Shown here: piece after piece, positions 10,558-23,009 of the stretch
How positions within the stretch are numbered: position 1 is the stretch's first letter
Layout: every line of letters begins with the position of its first letter
From: Seison nebaliae
Lineage: Eukaryota; Rotifera; Pararotatoria; Seisonacea; Seisonidae
Assembly (NCBI GenBank): GCA_023231475.1
Contig: JALJEE010000143.1
Span: forward strand, 1-43,020
Reading direction: 5' to 3'
Length of the DNA stretch: 43,020 nucleotides
Made by a program: the position numbers and the translations under genes
Notes under the pieces: generated by a model
The model's database searches: none
Told to the model about the DNA's origin: nothing
The model's input: only the letters and a program-made list of their open reading frames with translations

Positions 10558-13500
10558 ATGATGAGTAATCGGTTCTTGAGAAGAAATTATTCGACGAATA
10601 ATGATGATGGTGAAGAGGATGAAGATGATGAAGGAGAAGAAGAAGGAAATAGGAATAATGATAAATGGAAAGATGGACATGTGAGACATCGATATGTTCG
10701 TTATAAAGATTTCCATCTGCAATTAGGTAATGAGATATCGAACGAATCATTAACCGATTCATCTACTACTTCATTATCTGAATTTCATGGATCGATGACG
10801 AAGAGTCATTCGGAGAGTGAATGGAAGAATTCTCTCATAAAGAATCATGATGAAATTTTATTTAAAAAGATCGATAATCTTCTTCCATCTACTGATATCG
10901 ACATTCATCGTCTCAACGTTTCCTCGTCAACATCATCATTATCATCCGTCGCATCAACAGTAACGTCAACGGTTGCACCAGCCATGCTTTTACCAACATC
11001 GACGATCGAGAATGAGAAACGAAAGAAAAATCGTTTCGCCTCCCAAAAATTTCCATCGGAATATTTCAAGAATGATTTATTGGAGAATGATTCGAGGAAG
11101 ATTCTACTTCCAGCTTCTACTATCACTGGCAACGAATCATTGAATGATTCTTCAACAAACAAGAATCATCGACGTCCTAATAATCATTTTATTTACAGGA
11201 AATCGGATGATGATCAAGAGAATAAGAGAAATTGGAAGATTAAGAGAAATGACGAGAATAATATTCGAACCTTCCTCTCCAAAGACATGAATGGCAATCA
11301 ACTGTCTGATAGTCATAACACTTCTATCGATCGTTATAAACAACATCATCAACAACTACATAAACGGACATTTTATCATCGTTCACCATCATCTCAAACT
11401 GTTTCATCGACAGGAGGTGGGAGAGTTGGTACTGAACGAATGATGAATGGAAAGAAAATACCATCTCATTTCAAGCAGAAGAATGATGTCGATGATTTCA
11501 CTGATATCCGTTACGCTTACGATACTGATGTGTCATTTAAAACGGTAATTTCACCACCGTCGCCAGCACCATCATCATTGTCAGGTCCACTGCATAAGAA
11601 ATTTCCATCGACCACATCTCTCTCCAATATTTTGACGAAGATCAAACCGAAAAAATATATCGTCAATCAAAACGATTCTACCATGAATCTTTCAGAGAAT
11701 CAGTTGAATATCGATCGAACACTTCATCATTCCAAATCGAGCGATCGTCCTCTACATGTGGAGAGACGATATTCTGATGTTCGATTTATGCGCAATCTTT
11801 CTTTGAGGAGATGCGGCTCTTTCAACTACAATTCCTTCACTTCACAACCACTCGCATATATGAAAGAGTTCGATGTCACCAAATCATTAATGGTTCGTTG
11901 TTTTTATTTAAATTTTCTTTTTTTCTTAAAACATTTTTGATTTTATAATCAATTTGTTATCAATTAAAATAACAACATTCTCGAGAATGAGATATAAAAT
12001 TTTTCTTAAAAATTATCTTTAAATTTAAAAGAAATTTTTTTTTTCGTAAAATTTCCTAATGGAAATTGGAGAAGAAATTGGAAAAGATGTTTTGAGAGAA
12101 AACGTTACATGTTGTAAAATATGATGATTGGATTTCATCACCAGAAAAGAATTATCAATATGACGACAACAATGATGATGATGATGATAACATAGATATT
12201 TCTGATATTTCTCCTAAATATGAGAGGAACATTTATTTATGAATGTGAATGAAAAAAAAGTGGGAGATGGGATTAACAAAAATGAAGATTAAATGTTAAA
12301 TGCTTCTATGAGCTCTCCTGAACGTCATCCTTTTCACACACACGTCTAATACAGTATGACGAAGAGATGATGAAATGTCTTTCCACTATCATCTTCTTTT
12401 TCATGATTATTATTATCTCTAATCTCAAATGTAGGAGTCATTTCCGATTGAGGAACAACAACGTTAGAATGAGAGATGATTTTTCAGACAAATGAACGGA
12501 TATATTCCTTCTCCAATTTCAATTAGTGACGTTTCACTAAAACTTTTCTTTTTTCAAATTTATTCCAAAGATGATTTGATTGGAATATGATGATATATGT
12601 TGAATGAGAATGTTTAGGAAAAAACCACAAATTTTTCCTCAAGGGAAATATACATAAATTTTCACATCTCCTCTTCTCACAGACCAGATGATCAACATGA
12701 TACCATAATGATAATGGTATGATGAACAGATCGTCTGACAATTGAATAAAATAAGTATTAGCGAGAAGCATTTGGTGCATCATATTATAATAATGGAAAA
12801 TGAGAACATCAGATCTTGAACTGGAATAAACGTATTAAATAATGAATTCAGAATTTGGGAAATTTTTAAGGAAATAAATTATTTAAATACTCACTTTCTG
12901 TAATGGAGTGCGAAAGAGGAGTATCAGTTCGATTTATCTGCATTTATCTCCAATTTGATTCTCTTGAATATGATATCATATTATGATACCTAGTATTGCA
13001 GCTCTATTGTCATATCGATAATATGGAAAAAAAAAGGAAAATAAATGTTACACATCATATTTATAGAATTATTTATGAAATTTTTTTTTGACAGATCTCT
13101 CATGATCGAACAATTCAAAATGTCTTTGATGTTTGTTGGAATCGTATATTCTCCTCAAAATAATTAATAATAATAATAAGAGAAATAATGATTTTTCATG
13201 TTGTTTTAAGTAAGAAGATGTATGTGTCGTTGTTGATCTGTCGATTGCGATTGGGTGTCTAAAAAACGTAGAAAAAGAAGAATGATGATGAGAAATAATA
13301 ATAAATTTTCTGAAGGAATAATATGACATCGATGATCGATGAGAGTAGAACATGTTTAGGAAACATATTATTTTATAGTAGAATTGTAATACTTGTTTGA
13401 ATTTTACTTCTTCTTGTTCGTCTTCCTTCCGGTATTAATATCATGGAACGTCTACAATAGAGACTCTTCTATTGATGTAATATACATGGATGGATATATA

Positions 13501-14553
13501 CAAAATATTTTGAATGACTTATGTAAGTGTATGATTCGATGAATCGGATGGGAATATAGACTCGATTTCATTCCATTCATTTCTTCTTATTTAACGAATG
13601 AAGATAAAAGAATTCTCAAAATTCTTTTCTTCTTTCCCTTCAACAATCGACCTTTTAATCGTCATCATTTCCAATGAAATTATCCTTCTCAAAGAGCTGC
13701 TCATCTTTCCCTCTTCGTTGTCACTTTGAACTAACCCGTTCTCTTTTTTTTCCGTCTACCTTCGCTAGAAATCATTTCTACAACTCATTATTCGATTGCA
13801 TCGAACTCGTACGAGATATAACTTCCTCTTTATTGAACATCATATTACATGAATATCATTCACCATCAGTCCCATCTAATTATTCGATTTGAGCATTAAC
13901 GAAAAAGATGATAAGTAACTGAAGTTAACGAGATTTAACTGCTTTCAGTTTTTGTGCACACATTTCTCCTTTCATCTCATTACTACTCCTACTCCACCAT
14001 TCACTATTGGAATGATATTGTTCATCGAATAGACATTAAATCTCAACTAAAATTCCTTAATAGTTTTTCTTTCCCCAAATCTTCTTTTGCTTCCTCTCCT
14101 TCCTAATCTCAGACAGAAGGAAGATAAAGGAAGATTAATGATGATAGGAGGAAACGTCTCTTTTTCCCCGATTGGAGAGGAGAAGGAAGAAGTTGAATGT
14201 GAAGAGATGGATAGGAATTATCGTTCGATTTCCGTTGCGTCGATTATCTGAAATAATGGACATGTTCCGTTTTGAATTGAGCATTCTCAATAGAAATCAT
14301 CATTTATTCGTGTGAATCATTCTTTCTCTCCCCTCCCATTATTCCTCGAATCTCATCTCGCTCATTTCCCAATAAGACTTTATCCAATTCGTATTTATGT
14401 TGAATAATTATTCATCAGGTTTAACGAGAATGAGATGAGAAGGAAAGAATTGTGAAAAGAAGAGAAATGCCAAATCGTGTAACGTCTCATATAGTCTACT
14501 CGTCCAAACAGTCCACAATTACGACGATTAATACATTGTTTGCTGATGAGACA

Positions 14554-14589
<36 letters not shown>

Positions 14590-14795
14590 TGTAAGAAGAT
14601 TCGAGGGAATAATGTCGACAGGAAATATCTAACGATGAAGAAGAAGAAGAAGAGAAATCTAGGATTTCTTCCAGAGAAGAGAAACAATATTCAGGAAATC
14701 AATGAATCAATAATCACTTCATCAATCGGTTCAATATCATCACTCTTATTCTCATCATCTTCATCACCATCATTCTCCTCATATCTTCCACCACT

Positions 14796-14833
<38 letters not shown>

Positions 14834-17800
14834 TATCATTATCATCAACAACAACAAAAACAACAACAAAAACAACAACATCATCATTATTAATAACGTT
14901 ACCATCGAACTCATCGTCAATAAATCAATTAATGATAACATCAACAACAGCGTCATTGACGGTATCAAAAACAAGAACGATTAACGCTAATGAGCGTGAT
15001 GTGATGACATTTGATAATAGTAAACGTCATCAATCAATGAATGCGTTTCCTCCATATCATTTCATACAATGGAAACGGAGCTCATTCGATAAATACGGAA
15101 ATCCGATGTTACATCCCAAATCTTTTCATCATCGACGACAATCATCTTCATCATCATCATTATCATCATTATCATCATTATCATCATCATTATTATCCTC
15201 CTCCTCCTCCTCGAATAAACTGAAGAAAAATGAAATTAAATATTCTCTCACCAACACCTCCTCTTCTCCACGTCCTTATTATGACAATGATTGTCATCAG
15301 ACATTTCATTCAATTCTTCTCGAAAAGACATCTCCAGAGAACGTTCAGGATGATGAGATGAATGAGGTCGAAGGTGATGAGATGACTAATCATTCTCTCC
15401 TTCCAAATAATTCCATTAAGAAAAACAAAGAATTCTTCCTCCTCTTCCACAATCATTCTCATGACCAACATCCATATCAGTCAACTCTCATCAACACTCC
15501 ACTCCAACAACAGACGCGTCAACAATTCCGTCGGAGACGACAACGTCGACGTGTTACATCATTATCCCATCGTCCATGGTTGACATTCCGTACTACTCCT
15601 TCCCCAGATTTAATAGAAAATTCTACTAATTGTCCGAATCATTTCCAATGTCCTCGGACGATTGATGGACGCATCTTCAAACATCGACGTGGAGACATGA
15701 ATGAGAATTGGAAAAAGTTCCCTCGACATCTCATCACACATCAGCCATTCTTCAAACTCTTCCATCCTCGCAATCCCATCAAGAGATCAAGGACAACTGA
15801 TCGCCCCGTTACTCTTCTCGATACTCTCAACTCTTCTATCTCTATCGTTATCGACGATGTTAGCGACGTTTCGTTATATTTAAACTCCATTAAATCATTT
15901 CCAACATTTCCCACCTTTTGTCCAATTTCGTCCATTCTTATCTACTCAAAATGATTTTCCTCAATCTCTCTCCTTTCTCCAATAATAAACTTGGAAAGAA
16001 GGAAAAATATTTGTTTATTTTAACAAAACAAAAAAGGACGACCATTTAGTGAAAAGAAAAAAAAGTTTTATAAAATTTTTTAGAAACACCAAAATATTTC
16101 ACCTAAAAAATCTCATTTAAATTATTTCTTTTCATTCTCCTTTTTTCTTTCAGGCTCTTCTCTATAAGAAATGGACGGACGAAAAAGAAGACAATGTCGT
16201 TTGGAATATTTATTTGAAGCAGATTCAGATGATCGAGAAACGAAAAAATCGAAATAAATCTGTCGAAACTTCCCAACTCGTTCCACATAAAAGTTCCGGT
16301 GCACTCATTCGTCAAACAGTGAAAGTTCGAACGATCAAAAAAGGGACGATTGAATCATTAGTCAATTGGTTGATATTCGATTCGATAACGACGACCATCC
16401 GTTCTCAAAATGCTCAATCGAATACATCTGCTATTTCATCGCCTTTGTTGAACGAGAGAATTGAGCGAGTTCTCAAAGTCAACGATTATATCGGTTTAAA
16501 CGGTACTTATACGTTGATGTTTTTGACAACAAGACATTCCTTCTGTTCTCCTGATAAATTAATCGATATTTTACTGAAGAAATATGAGATGATTCTTCCT
16601 GCGTCGCTTGATCGTTCCGAGAATCTCCGAATACTCAATCTTCAATGTATTCGTACCATCTTTTCCATTTGGATTGATAATTTCCCTTATGATTTCTATC
16701 AACCTGAATTATCTTTTAAGCGACTGATGAGAATCAGACAATTCTTCCAACACAATGACGAGAAAGATTCTTCTCGTTTCATTCAATCCATAACGAAATT
16801 GATTGATCATTTCGAAAAATGTTAAACATTTTTTTTCCTATTTTCCATATTTGTCTCATTTGTTTATGGTTTTTAGATGAATTGAAAAATCAGTCACAAA
16901 TCGATGATTCGGATGATGAGAAGAATAAGAAGGATGAATTACCTAAACTGAAAACATCTGCTCAATTAATAGATACATTCTTCAAATTCCCACCACGACA
17001 ATTTGCTGAACAATTGACAAGAATCGATTCCGTTCGTCTTTATTATTCATTGAAAATTTTCATTTTTTTTTCAAATTCTTTACAGCAATTATTTCGAAAA
17101 ATCATTCCATATGAATGTCTTGGATATTTTTGGAATAGTCGGAAATCGAATCCCAATCGATTCGCTTCAATTCACGCGACAATTGAACATTTCGATTTCG
17201 TTTACAAAGTTGTCATTTGGACAATGGAACAGAGTGAGATGAGAAGAGATTCATATGGCGATACAATCGACCGTCGAAAAATCTTCCAGAAATGGATAGA
17301 AATCGCTAAAGTTTCTTTCATTTTTTAATTCATTTTTTCACTTTTTCTCATAATTAGCAATGTCTCAATTTGAGGAATATGAGTTCGTTGAAAGCGATCA
17401 TGTTCGGTTTGAGTATGAATGATGAAGACGAAATGTTTTGGAAATCGGTATCGATCGATCTCCAACAATCATATAAACAACTCAACGATCTCGTGACTGA
17501 TCAACAAAATCAGACGAATTATCGAGAATATATCGATGAAGTTTCGATTGAATTAAACATTCAAATAAATTGTGACATGTTTAATAGGTGTTAAATGAAT
17601 TGATTCTTTCAAATAATTCCATTTTTAACGAGGAATATAATGATCGATTTTTATGGAAATTATCTGGTAGACAATTCGGATTAAAAAGACATTTATTCTC
17701 ATCGAGTGAAACTCAATGTCAATTTGTTGAAGAGGAGCCATGTGACACGTCGTTAATTACGAATTTGATTTCAATGAAATTATTGGAACCATATCGATCC

Positions 17801-19904
17801 AATAAATCGAATAAATTAGATGACACCAAAATGGATATTCCTTATCAACTTCGGAATGTTTTGACATCGAAGAACAATGTAAATATCTTCCGTCAATTTC
17901 AAAATAATTATATTCAATTCTCAAAAAAATCGATGAGGAGTAAATGGAATGAAACTTCTGGACAAGGAACCATTTGTCGTTCCATCAAACGTGCATTCAA
18001 TCCATCAATCGATGAAAAAGATGGAATGTTATTGAGTCGATATTATAATCAATCGATTAATGGTAATATGATTGGAATCATTCCATTTCTCGGAACTTAT
18101 TTGAAAGATCTAACGATGATTCAAAGTCAATGTGAAATAACAAAAGAAAGAATTCATGGCGGTCTCACCACCATCAATTTTGATAATCATCGAAATGAAT
18201 ATGAGACAATTACTAAAGTTTATCTTCTTCTTCTTCTTCTTCTTTTTTTTATATTATTTTATTCTTTCTCTTTCAGATACAATTATTGCAAAAAGCTGCA
18301 TCGATCTATGTGATTGAGAAGAATGAACGTTTCGGACAATTGGTGAAAGATTTCGAGATGATTCTCTACAAATCCAACGAAACACTCCATCGAAAACAGA
18401 AACGATCGTTAGTAAAAATTAGAGAATAAAAATCATTTTTGTTATTCATTAGAAACTTTAGTTATAAATTATTCATTCCATCATCATCACCATCAACATT
18501 GTTCGATAATGATTTCTTTAATGATTCAATGGCATCGATGAATGATTATGCAGAATTATTAAGAATCGAATTAATTAAATTATTTATGAATCAGTAAGTT
18601 TCTCACAGTTTAAAAAGTCTAACGAAATAATTCATTAAACTAAAAACGGATTAAGAGGGGATGGAAAAAATTTGAATTTTAATTATAAAGAAATTTTTCG
18701 AAATTATTTATCATTCTATTTTATTTCTTTCCACCTTTTTCAGAACAGCAACAAGTAAAGGGAAAATTAACTCAATAGATCAATCGACAACGAAAACATC
18801 TACAAATACGCGAACAAAAGAACGGAAGATATTGTCCGATTCACGGTCCTCATCAAAATCTCGTCCTTCATATCATTTGACGGAATATAAGAAGAAGAAT
18901 GACGACAAAAATTTATTGTTAACACAAAAAAAATCCCCATCAAATCTAACAGAAAATTTAACAGATCTGGTTCTTTTTAAAAATGTTGATATCGAACCGA
19001 AATCATCGTCAACTATACCACGAACGACGACAATAACAACAGCAACAACAACAACATCATCATCATCGTCGAATAGTGGAACGATTTCCAAATCGAATAA
19101 TATGAAAAGTAAAATGAAGGATTCGATTGGAGGTATCGATTATTTGATAGTGAAAGTTCGATTTGAAAGGAGATTCGAATTGAATGATGGAGAGAAATCA
19201 TCGACGACGGAAAATAGTTCACCTATCAATCGTATTAAAGGAAAACATAAAAATAAATTTTCTGATTCCAAACAAATGATGGAACGTCGACGGTTTAATA
19301 ACGATTCTTCCGTCCTTTATAAAAGTATGGAGGTTCCACATTTCTTTCATTTTTCAATTTTAAAATTTCTTCTTTTTCTCAGGTATCTAGTAATGAACAA
19401 ACGATGACGTTTTTGGAAAAAGTTATTGAGAAATTTGGTTTGAAAGATACGTTACCACATCATTTATCGTTATACCAAGAAATCAAATGTCCCAATAAAC
19501 ATTTCAAGACGACCACTGCCACCTCTTTAACACGAAAAAATGGAGAAACGACAGCAAAATATCGAGCAATCGCTGAAGATTCCAATTTGTTCTATGCCCT
19601 CCATATCGACTCGGAGAATGCTTATAAAGAGACGAATGTCTGTGTAGCAAATCTTTTGGCAACATGCAATCGACCTGATGACGATACACCATTCACTTCC
19701 TCATTTAAATCATCCAGATCTGCCCATTCTGGTGGATTGAGTAACATATCGACAAGTTCGGGCAGTTCAGCTTATCATAGTCGACAAAGCGACTCGTCAG
19801 CTCATGGAGATCAACGTACAAAGAAAATTTCATTGACACGTAGAAATTTCTTTCAATTAAAAGTATCCAACAGTCAGGATGAGGAGGTGAATGATGATTT
19901 CTAA
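10558..19904 (+). CDS. RalGDS/RGL-like Ral guanine nucleotide exchange factor
   Basis: Ral GEFs carry Ras signals to Ral through a RasGEF-N (REM) domain, a CDC25 catalytic domain and a C-terminal Ras-association (RA) domain. Exons: 10558-11892, 16154-16820, 16877-17031, 17086-17310, 17358-17540, 17588-18217, 18277-18407, 18453-18593, 18744-19332 and 19383-19904. They total 4578 nt, or 1525 residues. Residues 1-445 are low-complexity Ser/Asn/Asp-rich. REM covers ~446-670 (VKVRTIKKGTIESLVNWLI). CDC25 covers ~685-1110 (FPPRQFAEQLTRIDS, KIIPYECLGYFW, LRNMSSLKAIMFGL, PFLGTYLKDLTMI, YETITKIQLLQKAA). An RA-like region at ~1285-1460 contains LIVKVRFERRF and NLFYALHIDSENAY. The catalytic domain carries an extra insertion before PFLGTYL. 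The first intron is 4.26 kb and holds an alternative first exon; the others are 47-150 bp. A poly(A) signal is at 19953-19958. The family is secure, but RALGDS versus RGL paralogue is not resolved. Confidence 0.88.
11893..14466. other. long first intron of the RalGDS-like gene
   Basis: AT-rich intronic sequence with a GAT/GAC triplet patch near 12160-12187. I see no conserved coding segment. The right end, just before the alternative exon at 14467, is the likely place for a second promoter, but no consensus element is evident. Confidence 0.5.
14467..15867 (+). CDS. alternative first coding exon of the RalGDS-like gene
   Basis: A continuous frame starts at ATG 14467, preceded by an in-frame TGA at 14431-14433, and encodes about 467 residues. 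They include a run of 12 Asn, long Ser and Thr runs, and Arg/His-rich segments. It lies inside the first intron on the same strand. Two candidate donors (GTTAGC at 15859 and GTTTCG at 15868) both leave phase 0, the phase needed by the acceptor at 16153/16154, so it can replace exon 10558-11892 and feed the same REM-CDC25-RA body. The frame itself runs on to 15954. No domain is recognised. The alternative-promoter reading is inference from position and phase; an independent low-complexity gene is the other possibility. Confidence 0.5.
14554..14589 (+). repeat. (AAT)12 triplet run encoding poly-Asn
   Basis: Twelve consecutive AAT triplets encode Asn in the alternative first exon. TCA and TCATTA triplet runs follow around 14796-14847 and 15141-15195 and encode poly-Ser. 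They show active triplet slippage inside coding sequence. Confidence 0.9.
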
Positions 19905-19952
19905 CAATTATAACTTTTGTACACACACACACACACACATAAACACACACAA

Positions 19953-19958
19953 AATAAA
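19953..19958 (+). terminator. poly(A) signal of the RalGDS-like gene
   Basis: AATAAA about 50 bases after the stop codon, just beyond an AC microsatellite. Confidence 0.6.
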
Positions 19959-20937
19959 CCAATTTGCTCAGTGACTGTCCACTTGAAGAACAACTCTTTC
20001 GCATTTATCTTCGTCAACGCTGGAAATTGGGGAAGCTGTTAATATATTTTGATAAGATTGAAAATATTTTAATGGTTATATTCTCAAAATTTTATTTGTT
20101 TCTCTTCAGATGAAATTTTCCTTTTTTCTCGATTTCCAAAAGATTCATCCGCTAAAAGTACAATTTAATTTTCCTCTTTCTTCAATTTCCTATTAATGGA
20201 ATTTGTAAAATTTTCGAAGAAAGATCAATTTTATCGATAAGAACTCCTTTCATCCAATGATCATTTTTGATAAGAATAATACTCCTGTCAAACTCCATCA
20301 GGAAAACATGGAACTTAATTATTTCCTTTTCGAAGTTTAAACTTTCCATCTCCAGGGATTATTAATCATATTATTTATATAATAATAAAACAAACAAAAC
20401 TATGTCTTCAACGGAAAAACCATTTTTTTTTAGTATTGCATTTAATTATATAGTATTGTTAATAGATTCCACACCTTCTCTATCTAAAGTGAGATATATA
20501 GACAATTTTGAACTGATTTTAACGTTTATTCATTTTAATTCCAAAAATTTATTGATCAAATGCCAATCGATAAATATATTCAATGTGAGATAGTATTTGT
20601 GAGGAATGATACTTTACTAACAATTTGTAAATTTGAAATGTAAATGAAGACCGTAAATGAAATGTAAATTTTTATGACTAGGAATAATTTGTTGGACGTC
20701 CATGTCGCTCCGAAAGAAAATAGACGGCCACAATAAACAGGGATAAATGTTAATCACTCTTCAAATTTCAGATGTTCCATAGGGATTAATATTCATTTAA
20801 ATTGCGTTATGGAGTATATTCTCAAATTTTTTATTTTATTTCTTAACATGTAAATTTTAAAATTTTAGTATCAAACTTTTAAGAAATTTGATTGGCAGTT
20901 GGAAGAACTATTTGAGAACAAGAACTCTATAAAATTT

Positions 20938-21126
20938 ATTTGAATAAAAATTTTTCATCAAATGAATGAATGAAATATCTTTATATATCATTAGGAATGA
21001 ATCAGCATAATCGTTATTTGTTGATACTTTGAAGTACTTTACAAATTTTAGTTGAATAGTAATTATCCATCAAATGAATGAATAAAATATTTTTAAACAT
21101 CATTAGGAATGAATCAGCATAATTGG
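20938..21126. repeat. direct tandem duplication, ~112-bp period
   Basis: Two diverged copies begin near 20938 and 21052. They share ATCAAATGAATGAAT and then CATTAGGAATGAATCAGCAT, with scattered substitutions between. The offset of about 112 bp is constant over roughly 70 aligned bases. Confidence 0.8.
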
Positions 21127-22117
21127 TAACATTTCTTCTTTTTCCCCAATAAATTGCATTTCACGTTTTTCAACAATTTTTTTTGCATCATCTTTGTTCA
21201 TCCTTAGCGAACGCCAAAGAGGTCGATTTCGCTAAAGAATATTGCAATTGATCCATTAATGTGGTGAACTCGGTTGCATTCCACTTGCATCAACTGCCTA
21301 AATGAAAAAGAAGAAATGAATAAACTGATGTTATTTTCAATTCAATTGTTTTAAATAAGTCGAGAATCCCCTTCTCTAACCGTCAACATTACTTCCAGTC
21401 GAAAAAACCACAGGGTAATTCTTCAATTAGTCGCTAAAATAAAACTTAAGCTCAAAATATCTTTCTTATTTTAATGATATATATAATATAATTAATCATA
21501 GAAAATAAAATTAATAACGGAAAGCCTTTCTTTAAAAAATAGATCAATTCAATTAATTTTACTCCACAATTTTACAGTTGTAACGCATCTGCTGGCTTTT
21601 GCTTAATTTAGTAAATTAGATTTATGGAAGATAATTGAAGAGATATTTATTTCAATTAATTACGAGGAATTAGATATTATTCTTTTTCTGCTTCTGATTC
21701 CAATTTTTGTTCTTGAGCTTCGCATTTACAATTTATAACGCTGAAGCTACACAGTATCTATCTTCAAATCTCAAACTAATAAGCCGACATTCACTTCAAC
21801 TGTCAGAGGGACTGACGAGAATGAAGGAAATGCTTACACGTCACTCGGAAGAATGATCGTCCACTTCGCTTTCGACACGTCATTATTCTACTGAGTTCTC
21901 CGTTTGTTTAATTTTGTCTATAAAATTAAACAAATTTCTCGAACATTTAACCATAATAGTTTTTTTTTAGATTAAAATTTTTACTCATTAATTTTAACAG
22001 TTTTCATAATTCATCTCTTCCTCCTCGATCGTTTTACAATAAATTTATTATTTTCTCATTTATTCATTAAATTTTAAAATATTTCTCGTTTTTTCCCTGC
22101 AGATTAAGTAGTCCGTT

Positions 22118-22166
22118 GTTCCTTGCAAAGTCGGAAGCTCAAATTTAAACGACTTTGTTAAGGAAC
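22118..22166. repeat. inverted repeat / hairpin
   Basis: The left arm GTTCCTTGCAAAGTCG (22118-22133) is complementary to the right arm CGACTTTGTTAAGGAAC (22150-22166) apart from one mismatch/bulge near the middle. The loop is 16 nt. It sits in a patch with more G+C than its surroundings. It could be a mobile-element terminus or a structured RNA; the sequence does not decide. Confidence 0.75.
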
Positions 22167-23009
22167 ATTCTCGTGGGTTCACCAGGAAATTCGGATGTTG
22201 AAGTACTCGATATAACACGAAGTCATCTTAAGGAGTCATAGAACTCTAATGTGGAACCGGCGAGGTTGAGGTTAAACTAATCGTGACGGATAAGTGTTCA
22301 ACTTTCTACAAAAATACCAAGTACGACGACAATGCCATACTTTCGCACAACATTCTAATTTCTATTTAATTTCATTCATTATATAATTCCTATGAGTTTG
22401 TTATTCTGTGTTCTTTTCTAATAAAACGATAAAATATATTCTTATATTTTGATGAAAATTTATTGTAAAAACTAGATAATTTAATTTGGTTGGACTATCA
22501 AAAAATGAGAGTTATGTAAACGTTAGAGCAAAATTGTTAAAGGCACATACGGTTTGATATTCCAGTTCAAGTTCTTCAGTTTCAGTTATAATTTTTAGAG
22601 GCCAAATTAAGACAACAATTGATTAAGAAACTATTCTTGATATTGATATTCACATAAATACATTGATATAAGGTAATAAAATTAAAAAATATAACAGTTG
22701 TAAGTTCTAGTAAAATATTCGATGCCAACATGAAAAACTACTGTAAACAATTTTTTGTAAACGTCAAATAATTACATAATTATTGAGTGACGTTGCATTG
22801 GACAAGTAAAAATACACACTTAACAAGTGAATTTTCACACCTTCTTCAGAATCATTAATAACTCTGTAATATCAATTTTTATTAAAATTGAATATATATA
22901 ATCAAATATTTTCATCATGTGCTGTGCAGGACACCTAATTTTTCAATGGATTTTCATGAAATTGGTTTTAAATTGTTAGTGCACTATTTCTTAAGATATA
23001 TTGTAAATT

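Larger units (their letters stand above)
19905..23009. other. gene-poor interval with repeats and one hairpin
   Basis: After the RalGDS 3' UTR there is no supported gene. The interval holds an (AC)n tract (19921-19939), a tandem duplication (20938-21126), and a less A+T-rich patch at ~22090-22340 with a strong inverted repeat (22118-22166). Minus-strand frames of about 40 codons beginning near YADS occur in both units of the duplication. These could be traces of a reverse transcriptase, but the match is too short to call. Confidence 0.5.

Noticed and set aside
14714-14974. 86-codon minus-strand Met/Leu/Ile-rich ORF
   Set aside because: It is the reverse-strand shadow of the Ser triplet repeats in the alternative RalGDS exon.
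21160-21310. Minus-strand stretch preceded by TTTCATTTAG that looks like an exon (TTLMDQLQYSLAKSTS)
   Set aside because: Stops in all frames within 30-40 codons, frame changes needed to extend it, and no recognisable family.
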